Below, piece by piece: positions 57,487-64,000 of a stretch of DNA of 64,000 bases. The stretch's first letter is position 1; each line of letters begins with the position of its first letter. The DNA comes from Staphylococcus saccharolyticus (GTDB lineage Bacteria; Bacillota; Bacilli; Staphylococcales; Staphylococcaceae). The position numbers and the translations under genes were made by a program. Where the stretch lies: NCBI RefSeq assembly GCF_900458815.1, contig NZ_UHDZ01000001.1, forward strand, positions 496,001-560,000, given 5' to 3'. The notes under the pieces were generated by a model that was not told the origin of the DNA, made no database searches, and saw nothing but the letters and a program-made list of their open reading frames with translations.

Positions 57487-60400
57487 ATGAGAAAATTTGG
57501 ATTAAATTTCTTTAAACCAACAGAAAAGTTTAATGGAAATTGGTCAGTTTTGGAACATAAAAGTCGAGAATGGGAAAAAATGTATAGAGAAAGATGGAGC
57601 CATGATAAAGTTGTGCGAACAACGCATGGTGTTAACTGTACCGGTTCATGTTCTTGGAAAGTATTTGTTAAAAATGGTGTTATCACTTGGGAAAACCAAC
57701 AAATAGACTATCCAAGTTGTGGTCCAGATATGCCTGAATTTGAACCTAGAGGGTGTCCTAGAGGTGCTTCATTTTCATGGTACGAGTATAGTCCTCTAAG
57801 AATTAAATATCCCTACATCAGAGGTAAGTTATTAGATTTGTGGACTCAAGCGCTTGATGAAAATAATGGTCATCGTATTGCGGCGTGGGCATCAATAGTC
57901 GAAGATGAGGATAAAGCAAAGCAATACAAAGAAGCAAGAGGTAAAGGTGGACATGTAAGAGCTAATTGGAAAGATGTCACAGATATCATTGCTGCGCAAA
58001 TTTTATACACAATTAAAAAGGATGGCCCAGATCGAATTGCTGGTTTTACCCCAATTCCAGCAATGTCAATGATTAGTTATGCTTCTGGTGCTCGATTTAT
58101 TAATTTACTCGGTGGGGAAATGTTGAGCTTTTATGACTGGTATGCCGATTTACCGCCAGCATCCCCTCAAATTTGGGGTGAACAAACTGACGTACCTGAA
58201 TCTAGTGATTGGTACAATGCATCATATATTATTATGTGGGGGTCCAACGTTCCATTGACTCGTACACCCGATGCACATTTTATGACTGAAGTGAGATATA
58301 AAGGTGCAAAAGTTGTTTCAGTGGCACCAGATTATGCGGAGAATGTAAAATTTGCTGATAATTGGTTAGCACCAAACCCAGGTACTGATGCTGCAGTTGC
58401 ACAAGCAATGACACATGTGATTCTACAGGAATTTTATGAAAATAATCCAAATGACAAGTTCATTAATTATGCTAAACAGTATTCTGATATGCCATTTGTC
58501 ATTATGTTAGATGAAGATGACAATGGTTATAAAGCAGGGCGTTTTTTACGTGCAAGTGATTTAGGAATGTCTAGTGAGAATAGTGCATGGAAACCAGTTA
58601 TTCAAGACAATATTAGCCAACAATTGCTTGTTCCAAATGGGACAATGGGGCAACGATGGGAAGAAGGAAAAGAGTGGAATTTAAAACTTGAAACAGATGA
58701 TGGTACTCCAATTGAACCAGCTCTTTCTATGACTGAGAACGATTACGATATTACGACAATTCAATTTCCTTATTTCGATAGTAATGGAGCTGGTATTTTT
58801 AAAAGACCTATTGCTACAAGAACAATTCAATTAGCTAATGGTAAAAAGGTGCGTATTGCAACTGTTTATGATTTAATGACGAGTCAATATGGTATTAAAC
58901 GCTTTGGTCACCAATTAGAAGCAAAATCTTATAATGATGAGGAGTCAAAATACACTCCAGCTTGGCAAGAAAAAATAACAGGAATTAAAAAAGATCTAGT
59001 GACGCAAGTTGCTAGAGAATTTGCTCAAAATGCGATTGATACTGGTGGACGTTCAATGATTATTATGGGAGCTGGTATTAACCACTGGTTCAACTCCGAT
59101 ACAATTTATCGTTCTGTACTTAACTTAGTATTGTTATGTGGTTGTCAAGGTGTCAATGGCGGAGGTTGGGCGCACTACGTTGGACAAGAAAAATGTCGTC
59201 CTATTGAAGGGTGGAACACGATTGCATTTGCTAAAGATTGGCAAGGACCACCACGTTTGCAAAATGGTACAAGTTGGTTCTATTTTGCAACGGATCAATG
59301 GAAATACGAAGAATCAAATGTGGACAAATTAAAATCTCCTTTAGCTGAAAATATAAAACATCAACATCCTGCTGATTACAATGTGACAGCAGCTCGTATG
59401 GGTTGGTTGCCATCATATCCGCAGTTTAATAAGAATAGCTTATTATTTGGTGAAGAAGCTAAAGATGAAGGTAATAATTCAAACGAAGCAATATTACAAA
59501 AAGCAATACAATCAGTGAAAAATAAAGAAACACAATTTGCAATAGAAGATCCAGACCTTAGAAAGAATCACCCAAAAACGTTGTTTGTGTGGAGATCAAA
59601 CTTGATTTCAAGTTCAGCTAAAGGTCAAGAATATTTTATGAAGCATTTACTAGGTACGCGTTCAGGATTAATGGCTGAGCCTAATGAAGAAGATAAGCCA
59701 GTAGAAATTAAATGGCGCGAAGACACAGTAGGTAAATTAGACTTACTCGTATCACTTGATTTTAGAATGACAGCTACACCTTTATATTCTGATATCGTGC
59801 TTCCAGCAGCAACTTGGTATGAAAAATACGATATATCATCAACAGATATGCATCCGTTTATACATCCATTTAACCCTGCTATAGATCCATTATGGGAATC
59901 ACGCTCAGATTGGGATATATATAAGAAACTAAGTAAAGCCGTTTCAGAAATGGCAAAAGATTATTTGCCAGGTAAATTTAAAGACGTTGTTACAACACCA
60001 TTAGGTCATGATTCTAAACAAGAAATTTCAGCAGAGTACGGCATAGTTAAAGATTGGTCTAAAGGAGAAATTGAGGGGATTCCTGGTAAGACAATGCCTA
60101 ACTTCTCAATTGTTGAACGTGATTATACTCAAACCTATGACAAATTCGTGACTGTTGGTCCAATGCTTGAAAAAGCTAAAGTAGGTGCACATGGTGTGAG
60201 CTTTAGTGTTAAAGAAGAGTATGAAGAATTAAAAAGTATGATAGGTACGTGGAATGATGTTAATGCATCTTCTATTAAAAATGATAGACCACGTATTGAT
60301 ACAGCTAGAAAAGTTGCCGATGTGATTTTAAATATATCTTCAGCAACGAATGGTAAATTATCACAAAAATCTTATGAAGATTTAGAAAAACAAACTGGAA

Positions 60401-61170
60401 TGCAATTAAAAGATATATCTATAGAGCGTGCATCTGAAAAAATTTCATTCTTAAATATTACATCACAACCTAGAGAAGTCATACCGACAGCAGTCTTCCC
60501 TGGTTCAAATAAAAATGGTCGCAGATATTCACCATTTACAACTAACATTGAACGATTAGTTCCTTTTAGAACTTTAACTGGCAGACAAAGTTATTATATT
60601 GATCATGAAGTGTTCCAACAATTTGGAGAAAGTTTACCTGTATATAAGCCAACATTACCGCCTATGGTATTTGGTGCACGTGATAAAAAAGTTAAAGGTG
60701 GACAAGATGCATTAGTACTACGTTATTTAACACCACATGGAAAATGGGATATTCATTCAACTTACCAAGATAACGAACGCATGCTTACGTTATTTAGAGG
60801 AGGTCCAGTAGTGTGGATGTCCAATGAAGACGCAAAAGAACATGACATTAATGATAATGATTGGTTGGAAGTATATAACCGTAACGGTGTAGTCACAGCA
60901 AGAGCTGTAACTTCACATCGTATGCCAAAAGGAACAATGTTTATGTATCATGCTCAAGATAAACATATCGAAACTCCGGGTTCAGAAATAACTGATACAC
61001 GTGGTGGTTCACATAATGCACCAACTAGAATTCACTTGAAACCAACTCAACTTATAGGGGGATATGCGCAAATAAGCTACCACTTTAACTATTATGGGCC
61101 AATCGGAAATCAAAGAGATGAATATGTAGCTGTTAGAAAAATGAAGGAGGTCAATTGGCTTGAAGATTAA
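57487..61170 (+). CDS. narG: Respiratory nitrate reductase alpha subunit
   Basis: Encodes 1227 residues, normal length. Molybdenum catalytic subunit facing the cytoplasm. The FS0 cluster ligands are H47, C51, C55 and C90 (THGVNCTGSCSW, RGCPRG). The molybdenum-ligand Asp lies in FYDWYADLPPASPQ at about residue 218. Reduces nitrate to nitrite with electrons from NarI/NarH. GGGAGG precedes ATG 57487 by nine bases. Ends ten bases inside narH. Confidence 0.97.
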   Translation: MRKFGLNFFKPTEKFNGNWSVLEHKSREWEKMYRERWSHDKVVRTTHGVNCTGSCSWKVFVKNGVITWENQQIDYPSCGPDMPEFEPRGCPRGASFSWYEYSPLRIKYPYIRGKLLDLWTQALDENNGHRIAAWASIVEDEDKAKQYKEARGKGGHVRANWKDVTDIIAAQILYTIKKDGPDRIAGFTPIPAMSMISYASGARFINLLGGEMLSFYDWYADLPPASPQIWGEQTDVPESSDWYNASYIIMWGSNVPLTRTPDAHFMTEVRYKGAKVVSVAPDYAENVKFADNWLAPNPGTDAAVAQAMTHVILQEFYENNPNDKFINYAKQYSDMPFVIMLDEDDNGYKAGRFLRASDLGMSSENSAWKPVIQDNISQQLLVPNGTMGQRWEEGKEWNLKLETDDGTPIEPALSMTENDYDITTIQFPYFDSNGAGIFKRPIATRTIQLANGKKVRIATVYDLMTSQYGIKRFGHQLEAKSYNDEESKYTPAWQEKITGIKKDLVTQVAREFAQNAIDTGGRSMIIMGAGINHWFNSDTIYRSVLNLVLLCGCQGVNGGGWAHYVGQEKCRPIEGWNTIAFAKDWQGPPRLQNGTSWFYFATDQWKYEESNVDKLKSPLAENIKHQHPADYNVTAARMGWLPSYPQFNKNSLLFGEEAKDEGNNSNEAILQKAIQSVKNKETQFAIEDPDLRKNHPKTLFVWRSNLISSSAKGQEYFMKHLLGTRSGLMAEPNEEDKPVEIKWREDTVGKLDLLVSLDFRMTATPLYSDIVLPAATWYEKYDISSTDMHPFIHPFNPAIDPLWESRSDWDIYKKLSKAVSEMAKDYLPGKFKDVVTTPLGHDSKQEISAEYGIVKDWSKGEIEGIPGKTMPNFSIVERDYTQTYDKFVTVGPMLEKAKVGAHGVSFSVKEEYEELKSMIGTWNDVNASSIKNDRPRIDTARKVADVILNISSATNGKLSQKSYEDLEKQTGMQLKDISIERASEKISFLNITSQPREVIPTAVFPGSNKNGRRYSPFTTNIERLVPFRTLTGRQSYYIDHEVFQQFGESLPVYKPTLPPMVFGARDKKVKGGQDALVLRYLTPHGKWDIHSTYQDNERMLTLFRGGPVVWMSNEDAKEHDINDNDWLEVYNRNGVVTARAVTSHRMPKGTMFMYHAQDKHIETPGSEITDTRGGSHNAPTRIHLKPTQLIGGYAQISYHFNYYGPIGNQRDEYVAVRKMKEVNWLED

Positions 61171-62713
61171 AGCGCAAATTGGAATGGTGTTGAATCTAGA
61201 CAAATGTATTGGTTGCCATACTTGTAGTGTGACTTGTAAAAATACTTGGACAAACAGACCTGGTGCAGAATATATGTGGTTTAACAACGTAGAGACCAAG
61301 CCAGGTGTTGGATATCCACAAAGATGGGAAGATCAAAGTCATTATAAAGGCGGATGGGTGCTTAATAAAAAAGGAAAATTAGAATTAAAATCAGGGAATA
61401 GATGGTCAAAAGTGGCATTAGGTAAAATTTTCTATAATCCAGATATGCCACTAATCAAAGATTATTATGAACCGTGGACGTACAATTATGAACATCTTAC
61501 TACTGCCAAAGCAGGTAAGCACTCTCCTGTAGCAACAGCACATTCTTTAATTTCAGGGGATAAGCATAATCTTGAGTGGGGACCCAACTGGGAAGATGAT
61601 CTTGCAGGAGGTCATATTACAGGACCGAAAGATCCTAATATTCAACAAATTGAAGAAGATATTAAGTTTCAATTTGACGAAACATTTATGATGTATTTAC
61701 CACGTCTTTGTGAGCACTGTTTAAATCCAAGTTGCGTAGCATCTTGTCCTTCTGGTGCAATGTACAAACGTGATGAGGATGGTATAGTGCTTGTAGATCA
61801 GGAAGCATGTCGTGGTTGGAGATATTGTATGACGGGCTGTCCGTATAAAAAAGTCTACTTCAACTGGAAAACGAATAAAGCTGAAAAATGTACATTCTGT
61901 TTCCCTAGAATTGAAGCGGGAATGCCAACAGTTTGTTCAGAAACTTGTACAGGAAGAATGAGATATTTAGGCGTATTATTATATGATGCGGATCGTGTCC
62001 AAGAAGCAGTATCCTCGACAGATGAAAAAGATTTATACGAAAAACAATTAGATTTATTTTTAGATCCTTTTGATGAAGATGTCATTGCACAAGCAGAAAA
62101 AGATGGCATCAACCATGAGTGGATTACAGCAGCTCAAAACTCACCAGTATACAAACTAACAATTGAATATAAAATGGCATTTCCGCTACATCCTGAATTT
62201 AGAACAATGCCAATGGTTTGGTATTGCCCTCCATTAAGCCCAATTATGAGTTACTTTGAAGGTGAAAATGCTGGACAAAATCCAGATATGATTTTCCCAG
62301 CAATTGAAGAAATGCGTTTACCAATTCAATATTTGGCTCATTTATTAACTGCTGGCGACGTGCAACCCGTCAAAAAAGGCTTACAAAAAATGGCTATGAT
62401 GAGAAGTTATATGCGTTCTCAAATTACTGGACAACCTTTTGACACAACAAAATTAGAACGACTAGGGTTAACTGAAAGACAAATGACAGAGATGTATCGC
62501 TTACTTGGAATAGCTAAATATGAGGATCGCTTTGTAGTTCCTTCTACTCATAAAGAAACCTATTTAGATACTTATAGAGCTCAAGGCAGTCAGGGTTATG
62601 GTGGCGAGTATTTTGGTGCAAACTGTGAAGGTTGTGGTGTTACAGTTACCTCAAATAAAACTGGTCAAGAAATGTATAACGAAAATTTCTATGGAGGGAT
62701 TTTCCGTGATTAA
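61160..62713 (+). CDS. narH: Respiratory nitrate reductase beta subunit
   Basis: Encodes 517 residues. Four Fe-S clusters: first set C16, C19, C22, C26 (CIGCHTCSVTC); second CEHCLNPSCVASCP; third CRGWRYCMTGCP, where Trp replaces a Cys and gives a [3Fe-4S] centre; fourth CTFCFPRIEAGMPTVCSETC. TTG 61160 is the start, nine bases after AAGGAGG and inside narG, so the two are coupled. Confidence 0.96.
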   Translation: MKIKAQIGMVLNLDKCIGCHTCSVTCKNTWTNRPGAEYMWFNNVETKPGVGYPQRWEDQSHYKGGWVLNKKGKLELKSGNRWSKVALGKIFYNPDMPLIKDYYEPWTYNYEHLTTAKAGKHSPVATAHSLISGDKHNLEWGPNWEDDLAGGHITGPKDPNIQQIEEDIKFQFDETFMMYLPRLCEHCLNPSCVASCPSGAMYKRDEDGIVLVDQEACRGWRYCMTGCPYKKVYFNWKTNKAEKCTFCFPRIEAGMPTVCSETCTGRMRYLGVLLYDADRVQEAVSSTDEKDLYEKQLDLFLDPFDEDVIAQAEKDGINHEWITAAQNSPVYKLTIEYKMAFPLHPEFRTMPMVWYCPPLSPIMSYFEGENAGQNPDMIFPAIEEMRLPIQYLAHLLTAGDVQPVKKGLQKMAMMRSYMRSQITGQPFDTTKLERLGLTERQMTEMYRLLGIAKYEDRFVVPSTHKETYLDTYRAQGSQGYGGEYFGANCEGCGVTVTSNKTGQEMYNENFYGGIFRD

Positions 62714-63281
62714 CCTTGAAAAATTAAGTCAGTACCAAGAAAGCTTAGGTTACCTTGGTCAGCAAATGAATTTTCCTGAAAAGATGACATTTCATCCTAA
62801 ATTATTTGAAGATACAATCACAACTGCACATCCAGGTTACGAAGACCTTGTTGTGTATAGAGAAATAATGATGAACTATACTTTATCTGAAATAAAAGCT
62901 ATTTATACAGATACATTTGATTTTAGTAAAAAGAATCCGCTCTATATGACATTTAATAAATTTGATACTCAAAAAGAACGAGGACAAATGTTAGCTAAAC
63001 TGAAAGTTTTATATGAAATGTTCGGTTTGAAAATGGTTGATAATGAATTGTCTGATTATCTTCCGTTAATGTTACAGTTTCTACAGGTTGCAGATTTCAG
63101 TAATGACGACAGAGCGCGAGAAAATCTTCAATTAGTCATTATGATTATTGAAGATGGAACATATGAAATGGCTAATGCGATTGCTAAGAACAATAATCCT
63201 TATGCTTTTGTAGTAAGCGCATTAAGAAAAACTTTAAAAGCTTGTATCATGTCATCGAAAGAGGTGGGAAATCATGCTTAA
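62706..63281 (+). CDS. narJ: Nitrate reductase assembly chaperone
   Basis: About 191 residues from GTG 62706, seven bases after GGAGGG; it begins within the last codons of narH. TorD/DmsD-type all-helical chaperone that loads the molybdenum cofactor into NarG before membrane attachment; not part of the final enzyme. FPEKMTFHPKLFEDTI and DYLPLMLQFLQVAD (the P-L-x-L-x-F-L family motif) are visible. Overlaps narI by eight bases. Confidence 0.92.
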   Translation: MINLEKLSQYQESLGYLGQQMNFPEKMTFHPKLFEDTITTAHPGYEDLVVYREIMMNYTLSEIKAIYTDTFDFSKKNPLYMTFNKFDTQKERGQMLAKLKVLYEMFGLKMVDNELSDYLPLMLQFLQVADFSNDDRARENLQLVIMIIEDGTYEMANAIAKNNNPYAFVVSALRKTLKACIMSSKEVGNHA

Positions 63282-63951
63282 TCAATTCATATGGATTATC
63301 TATCCGTATTTATGTTTAGCGATTTTTGTCATAGGACATATTGCTCGTTACAAATATGACCAATTTTCTTGGACAGCCAAATCTAGCGAAATGATTGAAA
63401 AAAGACGACTTAAATGGGGAAGTTTGTTATTTCACTTAGGTGTGATACCTGTATTTTTCGGACATGTCGTTGGCTTATTAATACCTGCAAACTGGTTAGA
63501 GGCAGTGGGTGTGGATAATCATATCTATCATATTGGAGCAGTTTATATAGGTAGCATTTTTGGTATAATAACTTTAATAGGTATGCTTTTATTGACGTTG
63601 AGAAGACTTACAATTAAAAACGTGAGACGTCTAAGTTCATTCTCAGATATTTTTGTAAACATCGTTTTACTTATTATTTTGCTTATGGGTTGCTATTCAA
63701 CGCTTGTCACAAATGCGGTTCAACCGGACTTTGATTATCGTCAAACGATTGCGATTTGGTTTAGACATTTATTTATGTTTTCACTTAACTCCAATTTAAT
63801 GGTGAATGTACCATGGTCGTTTAAACTTCATATATTATTAGGTTTTACAGTATTTGCATGCTGGCCATTTACCAGATTAGTACATGTGTGGAGCGTACCA
63901 TTGTCATATATGAATAGAAGATATATTGTATATCGAAAAAATAAAATATGA
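63274..63951 (+). CDS. narI: Respiratory nitrate reductase gamma subunit (cytochrome b)
   Basis: Encodes 225 residues, five membrane helices. Membrane quinol oxidase subunit with two haems b; axial histidines are visible as GHIARYKYDQFS (about residue 22), HLGVIPVFFGHVVGL (about 55-65) and, near the C-terminus, KLHILLGFTVF and RLVHVWS. Passes electrons to NarH. Starts eight bases inside narJ. Confidence 0.96.
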   Translation: MLNQFIWIIYPYLCLAIFVIGHIARYKYDQFSWTAKSSEMIEKRRLKWGSLLFHLGVIPVFFGHVVGLLIPANWLEAVGVDNHIYHIGAVYIGSIFGIITLIGMLLLTLRRLTIKNVRRLSSFSDIFVNIVLLIILLMGCYSTLVTNAVQPDFDYRQTIAIWFRHLFMFSLNSNLMVNVPWSFKLHILLGFTVFACWPFTRLVHVWSVPLSYMNRRYIVYRKNKI

Positions 63952-63970
63952 TAAATTAGAGGGTGAAAGT

Positions 63971-64000
63971 GTGGAATCAGAATCATTAAAACGTAATCAT
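63971..64000 (+). CDS. Start of the next gene, probably nreA (partial)
   Basis: GTG 63971 follows GAGGGTG by five bases; ten codons are visible before the window ends. In staphylococci narI is followed by nreABC, where NreA is a GAF-domain nitrate sensor. Too little sequence to confirm; the call rests on position. Confidence 0.4.
   Translation, partial: MESESLKRNH

Noticed and set aside
1..64000. Recoded stop codons (alternative genetic code) as cause of many in-frame stops
   Set aside because: All three stop codons interrupt genes, intact genes of up to 1227 codons never use them internally, and many lesions are frameshifts.
1..64000. Mobile element or prophage activity as cause of the breaks
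   Set aside because: No transposase, integrase, terminal inverted repeats or target duplications were seen at any lesion; breaks are small indels, substitutions and simple deletions.

Overview
The window is a low-GC Firmicute chromosome segment that reads throughout as Staphylococcus, most like a coagulase-negative species. Evidence: the nitrite/nitrate block nirR-like, nirB, nirD, sirB, narG, narH, narJ, narI and the start of an nreA-like gene; tcyABC beside gpmA and fmhA; opuCA-CD; lrgAB with lytSR; a norB-type efflux pump; a staphylococcal DsbA lipoprotein; and staphylococcal-type intergenic repeats. The strain carries about twenty broken genes in 64 kb while redox, osmolyte and central-metabolism genes are intact. 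That recalls a lineage in genome reduction (S. saccharolyticus, an anaerobe of the epidermidis/capitis group, would fit), but the species is inference. No rRNA, tRNA, prophage, insertion sequence or CRISPR array was seen.

Layout. 0-12.4 kb: accessory metabolism and transport, heavily eroded (zinc ribbon protein, M42 peptidase, glutamate-synthase-like protein, CPBP protein, MFS pump, carboxylesterase and butanediol dehydrogenase all broken), with an intact FetAB-like pair, an APC permease, a YdeI-like protein and a small lipoprotein. 12.4-16.5 kb: intact opuCABCD osmolyte importer behind a structured leader with a terminator-like hairpin. 16.5-20.3 kb: intact lrgAB whose regulators lytS and lytR are both ruined. 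20.7-38 kb: mixed transporters and enzymes: intact norB-like pump, second YidC, KimA-like K+ importer, Bcr/CflA pump and GtrA protein; broken ketopantoate reductase, YagU, Flp-like serine hydrolase, CycA-like permease, phosphoesterase, glycerate kinase and a polytopic membrane protein. 38-52.4 kb: Mn-type CDF exporter, gpmA, a 36-codon gene, a broken DHA2 pump, tcyABC, fmhA, DUF4467 lipoprotein, dsbA, an AHSA1 protein, a broken formate/nitrite channel and a solitary oligopeptide/nickel-type binding lipoprotein. 52.6-64 kb: the intact nitrite and nitrate respiration block.

How it works together. NarGHI reduces nitrate at the membrane and NarJ matures it; NirBD reduces nitrite to ammonium in the cytoplasm using siroheme made with SirB and the NirR-like chelatase. 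nirB and narG promoters share one visible plan: GGG-N4-CCC palindromes of the NreC type near -40 and a TGTGA-N6-TCACA Rex-type element over the -10. A further Rex-type palindrome lies upstream of the broken butanediol dehydrogenase, so three fermentative or anaerobic loci seem to belong to one redox regulon. OpuC and KimA are families known elsewhere as cyclic-di-AMP targets in osmotic and potassium balance.
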